This document shows positions 1-10,148 of a stretch of DNA of 64,000 nt, one piece after another. The notes under the pieces were generated by a model. The model was not told the origin of the DNA. It searched no databases and was given only the letters and a program-made list of their open reading frames with translations. The number at the start of each line of letters is the position of its first letter. Within the stretch, counting starts at the first letter, position 1. Source of the stretch: Thermogymnomonas acidicola JCM 13583 (lineage in GTDB: Archaea > Thermoplasmatota > Thermoplasmata > Thermoplasmatales > Thermoplasmataceae); assembly GCF_001316105.1 (NCBI RefSeq), contig NZ_BBCP01000001.1, forward strand, positions 1 through 64,000, written 5' to 3'. The position numbers and the translations under genes are program-made.

Positions 1-363
1 CAAAGCCTGGGGGGGAGAGCAATGTGGAGTGCGCAGTCAGGGAGACGCGGGAGGAGGTCGGGATCTTGCTGGGCATGGGTAGCCTTGTGGGTGAAATGGG
101 GCCATTTCACCCATTTCGCTTTCCGCACATCAGCGTCTTCCCTGTGCTCTTCAGGATAAGTGAGGAGGTTGAGCTGAGGCCGGGGGCCTGAGGTGGCTGA
201 GGCTAGGTTTGTGCCTCTCCATGACCTCCGGCCAGATTACCTTGGAGAGCACCCTGCATTCAGGTACAGGGACTGGTACATCTGGGGGGGGCTCACCTTC
301 AGGATCCTCCAGGAACTCCTCGGCGACAGCGACCTGCTCTGCAGGCTGTACTCTGGCCAGTGA
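1..363 (+). CDS. Nudix hydrolase, 5'-partial, frame-broken
   Basis: The gene enters from the left edge. The frame starting at the first G run reads a Nudix box (GES, then RETREEVGI), the Mg-binding helix that hydrolyses nucleoside diphosphate derivatives. It appears to stop at 189-191, but a +1 slip in the G5 run at 182-186 restores a continuation that ends WGGLTFRILQELL and a natural stop at 361-363. The WG-x-TFRIL tail resembles CoA-pyrophosphatase-type Nudix proteins, but the substrate cannot be told. The G8 run at 284-291 adds one Gly to an expected WGLTF. It converges with the GHMP kinase 31 nt downstream. Confidence 0.75.
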
Positions 364-394
364 GAACGCACCCAGAGTGGTGCATCCCTGTGGC

Positions 395-1414
395 CTACCT
401 GAGTATCCTCGTTCCCTGGGGGGGGTCAAGCGAGACCCTGAAAACGAATTCCGATTCCGACATCAGCCTGGACTGTATCCTGTCCACATCACCAGGCCTG
501 CATAGGACAAGGACGAAACCATCACGCCCTCCGCCCATGAGCCTGGCAGCCCTGGCGCCCGAGGACAAGGCTGTGCCTATTATCCTCTCAACCCTCTCGC
601 TTGTTACCCTGGATCCAAGCCTCTTCTTGATTTCCCATGCGGCGTTCACGAGGGAGTAGAAGCCGTCGAGGTCTCCGGAGAGGGCCGAATGGAGCATCTT
701 CTCTGCAACATCCTTCATCCTCTCCAGGTTCCCTATGGTTTCCATGTCCCCCCCGCTCCTTGAGGCCTGGACCTGATCCTTCAGGGCCTCAGTGCTTTCC
801 CTTGTTTTTCCTGTGTAGACAAGGATTGTGCCACCGTCTATTTCGCTGAAAATCCTGCTGCCTACCTGGATCGGGTGCACAGTGAACTCCTTCCCTCTGA
901 ACGCCATCCCCCCCTTGAAACCCCCCTATTGCTATTGCGTAGGGGGTCCTGGCGCCCGAGAGTGACACCGAACCGGTTCATCTCGATGTCGTAGGCCTCC
1001 TCTGCCATCTTGCCCGGGGGATCGACCGCGCCCCCCCTGAGTTCGCCTATGAGCCTGAGTGTGGCAGTTATCAGGGCGCTGGAAGAACCGAGGCCAGAGC
1101 CGGGCGGTACGTCTCCGTTGAGGAGTATCCGCCCCCCCCTCTTCACTCCGTTCACCTCAAGGAGCTCAACCATCCTGTCGAGCACCTCTGTGTGCTCATT
1201 GGCCCCCCCAACTATGTAGCTCCTGAGAAGGTCCCTGGAAGATATCTCGAGGCTGTGCCCATCATCCTTGTAGGATACCCTAACGCCCCCCCTGTCTATG
1301 GTCGCGTTGACCACAAAGCCGCCGTGGGTGGAGATGAAGGGTTCTATGTCTGTCCCTCCCCCCACCAAAGGTTATCCGGAAGGGGGGGCTGTAGGAAGTG
1401 ATGGTGCTGCTCAA
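395..1414 (-). CDS. GHMP-family sugar kinase (HddA/LmbP-like), frame-broken
   Basis: A small-molecule kinase of the GHMP fold. The N-terminus carries the FGGGTDI motif typical of heptose-7-phosphate/sugar kinases, followed by the ATP-binding motif PPGSGLGSSSALITA, then GRQDP-YAIAIGGF, and the C-terminal glycine motif near RLMGGGRDGFVLVL. TTG at 1414 gives a start just before SSTITSYSP. The frame breaks at the G run in FGGGTDI (about 1367-1372 on the minus strand) and at the C/G runs of 907-950, where YAIAIGGFKG must be rebuilt. Length after repair, about 335 residues, is normal. The substrate is unknown; mevalonate-pathway kinases of the same fold lack the FGGGTDI start. Confidence 0.75.
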
Positions 1415-1511
1415 GCGCCTTAAAAACACTAAAGGTGTTAATAAAAATATTGGGCAGACTCTCCCTGGCCTGGGCTAAGGTTATATCCATGGTTTGAGTT
1501 TCACTGGTGTC

Positions 1512-1679
1512 ATGGCTGATAAGAGGAGTACAGAGGGATTCCAGTCAGGGGCTGGACTCATAAGGTACTTTGAGGAAGAGGAGATTAAGGGGGCCCGCCA
1601 TGGATCCGCGCCTCATAATTTACATAGGCATAGCATGGCGGTCATAGTGGAGCTTGCTAAGATCTTCTGGCCGGTCTGA
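1512..1679 (+). CDS. secG: Preprotein translocase Sec61-beta (SecG) subunit
   Basis: A single-span accessory subunit of the SecYE-beta channel. The N-terminal part reads SGAGLIRYFEEEEIKG, the archaeal Sec61-beta signature, and the C-terminus is the transmembrane helix ending AVIVELAKIFWPV. Between them a +1 in the G5 run at 1589-1593 and a -1 near 1634-1637 scramble about 13 residues. Undoing both gives GPAMDPRLIIYIGIAMAVIVEL, exactly what the family has. The ORF therefore looks intact although its middle is wrong. About 55 residues, normal length. ATG 1512 follows a weak GGTG element. Confidence 0.85.
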   Translation: MADKRSTEGFQSGAGLIRYFEEEEIKGARHGSAPHNLHRHSMAVIVELAKIFWPV

Positions 1680-1727
1680 GGTTGTGTGTCAGAAAAAAAT
1701 AAATGATCAATCGCTATTTCGCACAGA

Positions 1728-1802
1728 GCTCCCGTGGTGTAGTCCGGCCAAGCATAAGGGACTCTCAATCCCTCGACTCGGGTCCAAATCCCGACGGGAG
1801 CA
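1728..1802 (+). tRNA. tRNA-Glu (CTC)
   Basis: Cloverleaf with acceptor GCTCCCG paired to CGGGAGC, D arm with GTAGTCCGG, anticodon stem AGGGA/TCCCT enclosing loop CTCTCAA (anticodon CTC), and a T arm with TCCAAAT loop. The discriminator is A and no CCA is encoded. No intron is visible. Confidence 0.93.
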
Positions 1803-2645
1803 TCCACAAAAGGTCAAAGGCATACGCCCTTCCTTGAAAGGTTGCAGATGGCCTGTTTTCCTTGTCCAGTTATTACCTTCACCTTCCACACCAGCGATTA
1901 TGAGGCAATCCTGACAACAGGGAGCCAGAATGGAACCCGGGTATAGGTAAATGGCCTGGTACGGGAGTGTTGCTGGGCCTTAGTGCACGACGCAAACCTC
2001 AGCATTACAGACTTCCCGCGGTTGTTCAGCTACCTCGAGGGAACACCGATAACATTCGCTGTTGCGGTGGCCATCTTCTACCCGCCCGGTGTCTTCTCCG
2101 GCTTCAGGAGGCAGTTCTGGCACAGGGGGGTGGACTCAGCAGTACATAGAGGGGGGGAGGAACTAAACGGGCCGAAACCGACACTTCCAGGCCAGTGGCG
2201 CTGTCCCATGGGGGGGGTGGGCCATGCATTGAACGCACGTGGATGGGCTCACCATGGTGCCCTCCCTCCCTGCCACCCAACGTGTGCAGACCCACTCCAT
2301 CTTGTCTCTGTCCCAGGCTGGAGGCTGTTGCGCCATTACGCAGTGTTCGCAAGCCCCATGGAATCTGTGGCGAGAATGGGGGGGAGGAGCTGGTGGTGTG
2401 GGGGGGCAGACTGCAGGGCTGCAGGAGGTAGGCACTCCTTACAGTGTGAAGTGTGGAACCTTAGCCGTGGTGAACGGGCTGCACGGGCTCTGGCTCGACC
2501 GTGCAGACTCTAGGGAGGGCCTGACTGTAGGGCAACCTCAACCACGCTTGAGGCCTCATGACCGTGATGAGGGTGCCAAAGTTAAATACATGCACCCAAT
2601 ACGTTAAGATGCACAGGCATGTCCTGTGATGGGACAAGATGATAG
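1803..2645. other. Gene-poor stretch, no recognised gene
   Basis: Between tRNA-Glu and the helicase no frame gives a recognisable protein. A short plus-strand stretch around 1983-2140 reads hydrophobic (FAVAVAIFYPPGVF) and might be a decayed or unrecognised membrane segment, but it runs into G tracts and non-coding-looking sequence. I looked for RNase P RNA and SRP RNA landmarks on both strands and did not find them. GTTAAATA at 2581-2588 is a plausible TATA element for the helicase. Confidence 0.5.
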
Positions 2646-3779
2646 ATGGGAAGTTTTGAAACACTTGGCATTCCAGACCAGGTTCTGAGGAACATAAGGC
2701 TTGCAGGGTACAGGGTGCCCACCGATATACAGGCCCAGGCGATCCCGGTCCTGCTTCAGGGGGGGATGGATGCTGTCATCAGTTCGGAGACAGGTTCCGG
2801 CAAGACAGCGGCTTTCCTGATACCGGGCATAGTGAGGTATGTGGAGGGCAGAAGGAGGCTACTGGTGCTTTCCCCCCCAACAAGGGAGCTTGCGATACAG
2901 ACAGACAGGCAGGCCGGCACGCTTGGTCGTGGCCTCCTCAGGCACGCCCTGGTATACGGTGGTGCACCCATGGGCAGGCAGGTCTCCGATCTTTCCATGG
3001 GCCCGGGGATAGTCACGGGCACACCAGGTAGGGTCCTCGACCTGCACAGGCGCGGAGCCATTGACCTCGGAGCATTCGACTCTGTGGTGCTGGACGAGTG
3101 CGACACAATGCTCGACATGGGCTTTGTGGAAGACGTGACGGAGATCCTGTCGCACGCCAGTGGAAGGTCGCAGACCTCCTTTGTGTCCGCCACGGTTACC
3201 GCCCCGATCCTCTCCCTGATTTCCGAACTCGGCACAGACCCCGTTTACATAGGCTTAGGCCGGGTGAGCGGCACGGGGGGGGTCCCGCAATCGAGCACAC
3301 CTATGCGGTTGTCAGGCCCGGCGGAAAGTTCCAGGCCCTGCTGGAGTATATAAGGCATGCCAGGCCTTCCAGGGCCATAGTCTTCACGGGCACACGGAGG
3401 TACGCGGGCATACTTGCCCAGAGGCTGAACAGGCACGGGGTGAGCGCGCTGGCAATCCACGGTGACATGACTCAGAGGGCCAGGGAGAGCGCCATGGAGG
3501 AGTTCAGAAGGAGGCCAGGAGTGCTCGTGGCAACGGACGTCGCATCCAGGGGGGGCATAGACATAAAGGGGGGGATCGACGCCGTGGTAAACTTCGATGT
3601 CCCCCCGTGATCCCAGGCTCTACGTGCACAGGACTGGCAGGACAGCCAGGATGGGTGCAGTGGGTCTGGCCCTGACCATAGTGGAGAGCGGGGGGGAGGT
3701 CGGTGCACTCGAGGAGATAGAGAGGGAGGCCGGGGGGGTCAGGATGATGAAGGTCGACCTTGGCGCAGCGGCAGAGTGA
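2646..3779 (+). CDS. DEAD-box ATP-dependent RNA helicase, frame-broken
   Basis: An RNA-unwinding superfamily 2 ATPase. In order: Q-motif region (FETLGIPDQVL), motif I SETGSGKT, Ia PTREL, GG, Ib TPGR, II DECD (rather than DEAD), III SAT, then in the second domain FTGT, motif V region ATDVASRG-IDIKG, and VI HRTGRTARMG. About 375 residues, a minimal core without extensions. The frame breaks at the G8 run 3275-3282 and the C6 run 3601-3606; other tracts add Gly in-frame (ASRGGIDIKGGIDAV for an expected ASRGIDIKGIDAV). DECD occurs in some family members, so activity is still expected. Role (ribosome or mRNA) unknown. Confidence 0.88.
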
Positions 3780-3782
3780 GGC

Positions 3783-4052
3783 CTAGGCCCGGGCTGGGGG
3801 GGCCCTGGCCATGCCCTTCAGCTCCCTGATCTTGGCCGCCCACAGGTGTGCCCTGCACACCGTGATCTCTATGTCGTTCACGTACAGGGTTGATGTCACG
3901 AACTCCGTCTTTTTGAAGGAAACGCGCTCTATTCTCTCAAGAGGTATCGAGAACTGTTCCCTCTTCCCCCCCCTGAACTCCAATCCTCTCTCGCTCAGCT
4001 TCAGGGTGCCCTTCGAACCCTTGTAGAGGGCAAGGTCAATCAATCCCACCAC
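3783..4052 (-). CDS. Small hypothetical protein, PH-like beta pattern
   Basis: About 89 residues, GTG start at 4052, overlapping the end of the permease by 17 nt, which suggests co-transcription. The protein alternates short beta-like strands (GTLKLSERGLEF, FSIPLERIERVSF, LYVNDIEITVC) and ends in a helix (HLWAAKIRELKGM), a pattern reminiscent of PH/GRAM-like domains. I do not recognise a family. The C-terminus after a G run (ARAPPARA) may be altered by tract length. Confidence 0.5.
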   Translation of the reverse strand: MVGLIDLALYKGSKGTLKLSERGLEFRGGKREQFSIPLERIERVSFKKTEFVTSTLYVNDIEITVCRAHLWAAKIRELKGMARAPPARA

Positions 4053-5627
4053 TCTCCTCCTCGACCATGTTGACGAGGCGGCCAGCTCTCTTCACTGTCT
4101 CTGGCCTTTTCTTGGACAGGACCACCACATATAACACCGCGAGCACCAGGTACACTGAGCTGATGAGCACTGCTGGGTGACCGGAAAGATCGGTGGCACG
4201 ATGCTCTCGTAGAGCACGAAGATGAATATGGCTGTGGCAACGGCTGGCATTATGTAGTGCTCTATGGGGTGCAGGATCTTCTGGCCCAGGGTTATGTGCC
4301 TCTCCCTCAGCCTCCTGAACATTGTCATGACGGATGTGTTCAGGAGCGTGTGGGTCAGTATGAGCCCGACCAGTGCCACAGTGGTGAGGAGCTGGAAGGT
4401 GTTGGACAGTGCGCTGGAGATGGCTGCGGAATTCGCAGACCCGCTGAGCAGTTCCACCGGTGAGAGGCCCATGGCGGCAGAGATGGTAAACGTGGCCCCC
4501 CCAACTGCAACAGCAGACGAGACCGTGCCTATGAAGGCCAGGGACTTCCAGGGAGTGGCGAACCTCTCGCTGACCTCGGAGAAGAACTTCGGTATTATGC
4601 CGTCCCTGGCCATGGCGAAGTATACCCTTCCCGCGTTGCTCTGCATCGCCACTGAGTCCGAGAAGGCAGAGTTGAAAGCAACAAGGGCCAGCATGAAGCC
4701 ACCGGCAATGCCTGTGTAGAGGGTTGCCACTATGATGCCGGGTATGTTGCTCTGGGCGAAGCTCTGCATCATGCTGGTGCCCCCCCAGCCCACCGTGAGG
4801 GCGTATGCCACCTCTGTGAGTATTATGCCCACCAGCACCAGGCCGTAGATGAGGGCCTTGGTCACGCTCCTCGGGTGGTCAACCTCCTCACCGAGGGGTG
4901 CGGAGCCACCGTAGCCTATGAAGCTCGTCAGGCCGAATATCATGCCAAGGCCGAGGCCTGCCACTGGCCCGCCCTCATTGGCGAAGAGGCTGCTGTACTG
5001 CTTCCATGCAAATGGGTTGAAAACAGCCGCGGTGTTGTCCGGGGGGGCGCGGAGTATTATAATGAGCGATAGCACCCCAAGGAACGCTATCTCGAAGAAT
5101 GCGGCGACCCTGACATACTTCATCTGTGGCCTTATGCCGACGATGGCCAGCACTATCGGGACAACAATGAAGACCAGGATGAACGGGATCCATATCCAGG
5201 CTGGCAGGGCCACGTGGAAGAAGTAGTAGATCACCCCCCCTGGCAGCACAACGCCGGCCACATAGACCGGTATGGCAGCAGTGCTGGCGATCTGGTAGAG
5301 CACGTAGAGCAGCCCAGATACTATGGCAGGCCTGGGGCCGAACGCTGTGGATATGTATCCATAGTACCCGCCGGCACTTGCATGCCTCTTTGATAAGTGG
5401 TACAGGGTGTTGACCTCAAGGAACATTGTGAGCATCGCTATGAGGAAGGCCAGGGGCGTGAGCATGAATGCAAAGGCCGCTGCGCTGGTGACGAAGGCGA
5501 CTGTGTCGCATGCCGGTGCCATGGCAGCGATCTCCTCTGCAACTGCGCCCCCCCAGAACCCAACCTGCCCCCCCCTCTTCAGTCTGTGGTAGTTCTCACC
5601 TGAGTACGTTTCGGCGTTGTCTGCCAT
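4036..5627 (-). CDS. Amino acid permease, APC superfamily
   Basis: Multi-spanning cytoplasmic-membrane transporter for amino acids or related amines. The N-terminus has the APC helix I signature region (LKRG-QVGFWGAVAEEIAAM), then about twelve hydrophobic segments; the middle carries GLTSFIGYGGSAPLGEEV, the conserved helix VI region. ATG 5627 (MADNAET) is preferred because a TATA-like element lies about 45 nt upstream. Near 4179-4184 one base is missing; restoring it gives a last membrane span (AVLISSVYLVLAVLYVVV) and a basic tail ending EEESGGID. About 530 residues. Substrate not predictable. Confidence 0.85.
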
Positions 5628-5670
5628 GTATTTGCACCGTCCTAACTGAATTAGGGTTATACTAAAACAA

Positions 5671-5678
5671 TATTTAAA
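5671..5678 (-). promoter_or_regulatory. TATA-like element of the permease
   Basis: On the minus strand the sequence reads TTTTAAATATTG within an AT-rich stretch (5655-5685), about 45 nt before the permease ATG. Spacing and composition fit an archaeal TATA box; no BRE was confirmed. Confidence 0.5.
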
Positions 5679-5781
5679 ACTTAATGCCCTGCAGAGCACC
5701 TTAAAACTGTAGCATATACGGAGGGAGTTAAGCAGGCCTGAAAACCAGGCGTAAAATGCAGGGACCATGCAGGCATGTCAG

Positions 5782-5864
5782 CGCTGGGAGGAGATTTGAA
5801 CTCCCGAGCTACTACGAGCACAGGTTTTCCAGACCTGCGCCTTACCAGGCTAGGCTATCCCAGC
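5782..5864 (-). tRNA. tRNA-Ser (GGA)
   Basis: Minus-strand cloverleaf with acceptor GCTGGGA/TCCCAGC, D arm AGCCTAGCCTGGTAAGGC, anticodon stem CAGGT/ACCTG around loop CTGGAAA (anticodon GGA), a long class II variable arm, T loop TTCAAAT, discriminator G. No CCA encoded. Its short G and C runs are intact, unlike the second tRNA-Ser in this window. Confidence 0.93.
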
Positions 5865-5967
5865 AGAAGCACCGATCGGTCATGGGAGAATGGTTTATTA
5901 GAATTTCTAATCCTGGTGGGGGGCAGCATGCCCTGCCATGGAGCACCCGTGCATCCAGGTGCGCATC

Positions 5968-5978
5968 GCTTTTAAGTG
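5968..5978 (+). promoter_or_regulatory. TATA-like element of ferredoxin-reductase pair
   Basis: CGCTTTTAAGTGCC lies about 25-30 nt before the ferredoxin ATG, implying transcription starting at or next to the start codon (leaderless). Weak sequence match; position is the main argument. Confidence 0.4.
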
Positions 5979-5998
5979 CCGTTCGCATGATCGGTGCA

Positions 5999-6214
5999 AT
6001 GAGGCTTAGCACGGACTCCTGGCACTACAGGACTGAACTACTTGATATCGATAGGTCGCTCTGCAACTACTGCGGGGCCTGCGTGGGCATGTGCCCGACT
6101 GATGCCATATGGATGGACGATACGATCATAGAGGTCAACGATTCTAGGTGCATAAGGTGTTCGTTCTGCGTGAGGGGTTGCCCGACCGGGGGGGCGATAG
6201 CCGGGAGGTGGTAG
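5999..6214 (+). CDS. 2[4Fe-4S] ferredoxin
   Basis: Small electron carrier with two cluster motifs, CNYCGACVGMCP and CIRCSFCVRGCP, each CxxCxxCxxxCP. About 70 residues. The stop at 6212-6214 is two bases before the GTG of the geranylgeranyl reductase, so the two are very likely translated together. In Methanosarcina a ferredoxin encoded beside the reductase is known to supply its electrons; the same job is inferred here. The G7 run near 6188-6194 adds a Gly to an expected PTGAIAG. Confidence 0.9.
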   Translation: MRLSTDSWHYRTELLDIDRSLCNYCGACVGMCPTDAIWMDDTIIEVNDSRCIRCSFCVRGCPTGGAIAGRW

Positions 6215-6215
6215 G

Positions 6216-7415
6216 GTGCGCTATGACTGTGTCGTGGTGGGCGCAGGGCCGCCGGGAGCACAGCAGCCAGGTACCTGGCGAGGGGCGGCATGAGCGTACT
6301 CATGCTTGAGAAGAGGCCGGACATAGGCTCCCCCCCGGTGAGGTGCGGTGAAGGGATATCCAGGGACTGGCTGGGCGAGCTCGGTATAACGCCGAGCGAC
6401 AGGTGGGTGGACAACGAGGTGAAGGGGGGGCCAGGATATTCGGGCCAAGCGGAAACAACTACATATCTGTGTCCGCGTCCATGGCCGGGAACGAGGTGGG
6501 CTACGTCATAGAGAGGGACAAGTTCGACAAGTACCTGGCTTCAATGGCCGCCGACGCAGGTGCGGACATTATGGTTAAGACGCCTGCTGTGGATGCAATC
6601 GTTGATGCCGGTGGCGTGGTCGGGGGGGTGAAGGCGAGGGTGGGAGGCAGGCTCGAGGATATACGTTGCGACTTTGTCCTTGCCTGTGACGGGTTTGAGA
6701 GCGAGTTTGCCAGGTGGGCTGGCATGAAGGATTTCCTCCTGCCCCCCCCGTCTGACATGGTGTCGGCCCTGCAGTACAGGCTGCGTGGCATTTCATGCGA
6801 TAGGGACTACGTGGACTTCCACTTCGGGAGCATAGCGCCAGGTGGTTACATATGGGTCTTCCCAAAGTCCGAAGGGGGAGGCCAACGTTGGCATAGGCGT
6901 TAACCTCTCCAGGGCAGGCAAGGGCATGGCCAAGGAACTCCTCGACTCTTTCATAAAGCGGAACCCCCCCGCGCTGTCCAGGGGAAAGCCAATCCAGGTT
7001 GTATCAGGGGGGCGTCTCTGTGTCGAAGGTGAGGAAGCGCCTCCACATGCCAGGCCTCCTGGTGGTGGGTGACGCTGCCAGGCTCATCGACCCCCTCACC
7101 GGGGGGGGCGGGATATCAAACGCCTGCATATCGGGCAAAATGGCGGCCGAGAGCATCCTCCTGTCCAGGGACAGGCAGGAGGCAGGACAAATATACGAAG
7201 ACAGGGTCAGGGAGCGCTTCGAGGTCCCCCACATGAGGGGGGGCTGGTTCATGAAGGAGAAGCTGATGGAGGTAAGTGACGAACTCATAGAGGCGGTGGT
7301 GGACGCCCTCCACTCTGTTGACCTTGGCACATTCTCACCCCAGGAACTCATAAACGCCGTTGCCTCCACGAGGCCATCCCTCATGGAGGAGATAAGGCGC
7401 TTTGCGGGCCTATGA
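6216..7415 (+). CDS. Geranylgeranyl reductase family flavoprotein (archaeal lipid saturation), frame-broken
   Basis: FAD enzyme that reduces the double bonds of (di)geranylgeranyl chains of ether lipids at the membrane. Rossmann motif GAGPAGSTAARYLA at the start, the substrate-site motif PGGYIWVFPKS in the middle, and the second FAD motif GDAARLIDPLTGGGI. GTG 6216 is the only in-frame start ahead of the Rossmann motif. Breaks: one C missing near 6246-6254, a 7-G run at 6424-6430, G5 for G4 at 6874-6878, and G6 at 7007-7012. About 395 residues after repair, usual length. The 3' end overlaps the SRP54 3' end by 6 nt (convergent). A second paralogue lies at 10813. Confidence 0.88.
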
Positions 7416-8809
7416 TGATTCAGTGCCCTTGATTATGTCGTCCAGCGAGAAGTTACCGTTCCTAAACTGGGCACGCATCAGCTTCCTTATGCCCCCCCTG
7501 TTGCCCTTGAGCATCTTCAGGTTGTTCTTCATGGCCTTGTATTCCCTCAGGAGTTCCCTCACCTCGGATTCCGGCCTGCCGGACCCCCCCTCGCAACCCT
7601 CTGTATCCTCTTGGAGTTCAGTATATCCGGGTTCTCAAGTTCCTCAAAGGTCATCGAATCAAGGATGACACGGTACCTCTGCAGCTTCTGCGTGGCACCC
7701 TCTATGTCCGCCTGACCCACCCTTGAGGCCAGGGGGGGCGACCTGGCCAGTGGCATGTTGTCCAGGATCCTCCTGAGCAGGCCTGGCTGTGCGAACTTCT
7801 CCCACACATCGTACATGTCCTTGAGGTTGAACTTACCGGACATCAGCTTGTTGAACGATTCCTCGGCTTCCTCCTCTGTTATGTTCGCCTCCTGCACTGC
7901 CTCCATCAAAGACTCAAGGTCCCCCAAGGCCCAGGAGCCTGGAGAGGAAACGCGTCGGGTTGAATATCTCGAAGTCGTCCAGGTGCTCCCCCCCTGTGCC
8001 TATGAAGAACACGGGCGCCTGATCTCGGCCACAGCGCTCAGCGCTCCACCTCCCTTGCCCGTGCCATCCATCTTTGTGATTATCACGCCTGTGATGCCAA
8101 CTGCATCGTTCATGGCCTTCGCCTGCGGCCCAGCCTGCTGGCCCACCGTAGCGTCCATGACCAGGAGGACTTCGTCCGGCTCAACAGCCTTCTTCACCCT
8201 CTTGATCTCCTCGATGAGATCCATGTCGAGCGAATCCCTGCCGCTCGTATCCACTATCTTCACCTTGAAGTCCTCAAGCCTGCGGAGCCCCCCCTCCTGC
8301 ACGATCTTCACAGGGTCCTTCTCTCCCTTGATGCCGAAGAACCCGCAGGAGAGCTGCTTCGATATCTGCTCGAGCTGCTCATAGGCCGCCGGCCTGTGCA
8401 CGTCTGCCGCTATGAGGCCCACGTTGAGCCCCCCCTTCTTGCTGAAGAACCTTGCCAGTTTCCCTGCAGACGTGGTCTTTCCCTGCCCGTAGAGGCCCAC
8501 GAGCATGATCTTCTGGGGGGGCCTTATCTTGATCGTGGAAGGCTCTCCGAGTATTGAGAGCAGCTCCTCATAGATGATCTTTATCATGAAGTCCTGTGGC
8601 GCCATTCCTGCAGGCGGCTTCTCCTCCATCGCCCTCTTCTCAAGCTTCTTGGTGAGTTCCAGGGCAAGCCTCACATTGACATCTGCCTTGAGGAGCGCCC
8701 TCTGGACATCCCTGACTACCTCTCTCACGGTCTCCCTGTCGATGTAAGAGGAGTTCGATATCTTCCTTATGGTCTCCCTGAGTGATGTGGCCAGGTTGTC
8801 CAGCACCAT
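7410..8809 (-). CDS. srp54: Signal recognition particle GTPase SRP54
   Basis: Binds signal peptides and SRP RNA and docks ribosomes on the Sec channel through GTP-dependent pairing with FtsY. N domain (four-helix, residues about 1-90), G domain with P-loop [24 protein letters not shown] (canonical DTAGR has Ser here), [11 protein letters not shown], and a C-terminal M domain ending [22 protein letters not shown] 8809 ([14 protein letters not shown]) is the family start. Frame breaks at about 7584-7590 (C7), 7921-7925 (C5 for C4) and 8021-8024 (missing base before PVFFIGTG). About 455 residues after repair. Confidence 0.93.
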
Positions 8810-8995
8810 ATTACTTCGAAACAACACCGTTTATTAAACCTTATCGGGCGCGCTCAATGCTTCGCTAGGCAAATCTGGAGGCACTCCATGCCACCGACTG
8901 AATTTCACGCCTACCTGTCAGCCTTTAAGGCGGAGAAGCGCATAGGTGTGGGCCCAGGATAGGGTCATTTCCCAGTGGCCCCACTAGGAATGGTG

Positions 8996-9316
8996 TCAGT
9001 ACTCCCTCCACCTGTAGCCGCATGATGCGCAGGTGTAAAACTTGGTCTCTGGCTCATCTGCGGACCTTGTCTGCTTGAGGAGGTAGTAGGCACCCCCCCT
9101 GTGCTTGCACTTCGGGCAGACAGCTTCCGAGTCCAGGGGGGGCTCAGCCGTGACCTCGCTCTCGATCATGATGACTTCCTTGGAGCTGCTCTTGTTAACT
9201 ATCCTTCCAGTGCCATCTCTGCTGTTGCTCTTCTTCACCTCGTAACCGCAGCTTGAACACTTGTAAGTCCCACCGTTGGGGGGGGACATGAGGGAACCGC
9301 ATTTCGGACAGAACAT
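8996..9316 (-). CDS. tfs: Transcription elongation factor TFS
   Basis: Transcript-cleavage factor that rescues backtracked RNA polymerase. N-terminal zinc ribbon FCPKCGSLM...CSSCGYE and C-terminal zinc ribbon CPKCKHRG...CASCGYRWREY, with the catalytic acidic hairpin RSADEPET, the family hallmark. About 106 residues, normal. ATG 9316 is chosen because the first Cys ribbon begins right after it; GTTAAATATC some 20-30 nt upstream on the minus strand is a fair TATA element. G7 runs add Gly in the linker and in KHRG-GAYY. Confidence 0.95.
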   Translation of the reverse strand: MFCPKCGSLMSPPNGGTYKCSSCGYEVKKSNSRDGTGRIVNKSSSKEVIMIESEVTAEPPLDSEAVCPKCKHRGGAYYLLKQTRSADEPETKFYTCASCGYRWREY

Positions 9317-9690
9317 AGGGCATGCATATCTGTTAATGATATTTAACGTAATGGGGGGGTCATGGAGTTCGACCTGCGCCAGCGAGGTATGGGATTGCGG
9401 GCTCACTCCCAAGGGATCTCCTTGAGGTTGCTGGAAGACGAATGTAACTGGACCGTGCAACCTCCTCAGGTACCGCATTGGCCCACTCTCCCGTGCCAGT
9501 GGGCGGGAGACATCTCATTGGCATTCGATTCTCCGGGGGGGCAGTGCGTATCGACTACGATGAGGAAGGAGGAAATCCGATCGTAGGGCCGAAATGGTCA
9601 GCCCGCTTGGCCTGCGCAGAACAAGTTGACCGGAACTATACATCCTTACGGCCATCGCCATGTTTAACTAAGCGGAAAAAATGTTACTGC
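9317..9690. other. Intergenic region with one unrecognised small ORF
   Basis: Between divergent TFS and the CoA-binding protein. An open frame on the plus strand (ATG 9362 to 9586, 74 residues, MEFDLRQRGMGLRAHSQGIS...) matches no family I know and has no clear ribosome binding site. The left end holds the TFS promoter; a TTTAACTA near 9663-9670 may serve the gene at 9691. I see no structured RNA here. Confidence 0.4.
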
Positions 9691-10119
9691 ATGCCTCTGC
9701 TGAATGGCGATGAAGAGATATCGGGAGTTCTCAGGAAATACAGGAACATTGCTGTAGTGGGCATCTCTGACAAGCCGGACCGGGACAGCTACAGGGTTGC
9801 ATCTTACCTGAGGGAGCACGGTTACAGCATAATACCAGTCAACCCCCCCACGTTGAAGGAGTGGAACGGCATCAGGGCTTACCCAAGCCTCTCCTCGATA
9901 CCAGGTGACCTGAAGGTGGAGGTTGTCGATATATTCAGGAAGCCAGAGGCAGTAACGGAAGTCGTCAGGGAGGGCCTGCAGCTGAAGCCCAGGGTCTTCT
10001 GGATGCAGGAGGGCGTTGTAAACAGGGAGGCCGCGGACCTTGCTGTGCAGAACGGCGTGGACGTCGTCATGGACAGGTGCATGATGAAGGAACACAGGCG
10101 GCTCCTCGGTGGTAAGTAA
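9691..10119 (+). CDS. CoA-binding domain protein (YccU-like)
   Basis: Single Rossmann-like CoA-binding domain of about 142 residues. The glycine loop is IAVVGISDKPDRDSY, followed by VNP (typically YPVNP), a VDIFRKPE segment and the C-terminal signature VVMDRCMMKEH, all diagnostic of this family. Members bind CoA; a biological reaction is not established. A C7 run puts PPT where PT is expected. ATG 9691 sits 13-20 nt after an AT-rich element and no Shine-Dalgarno is visible, so it may be leaderless. Confidence 0.85.
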   Translation: MPLLNGDEEISGVLRKYRNIAVVGISDKPDRDSYRVASYLREHGYSIIPVNPPTLKEWNGIRAYPSLSSIPGDLKVEVVDIFRKPEAVTEVVREGLQLKPRVFWMQEGVVNREAADLAVQNGVDVVMDRCMMKEHRRLLGGK

Positions 10120-10148
10120 TATTAGCCAGTGATCAATCGGGTCTCTGT

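Noticed and set aside
1983-2513. 176-codon ORF in the gene-poor stretch
   Set aside because: Only the first 50 codons look protein-like; the rest passes through G tracts with atypical composition and no family resemblance.
9362-9586. 74-codon ORF between TFS and the CoA-binding gene
   Set aside because: No ribosome binding site, no recognised motif, and it lies where promoters for both neighbours must be. Left as part of an intergenic entry.
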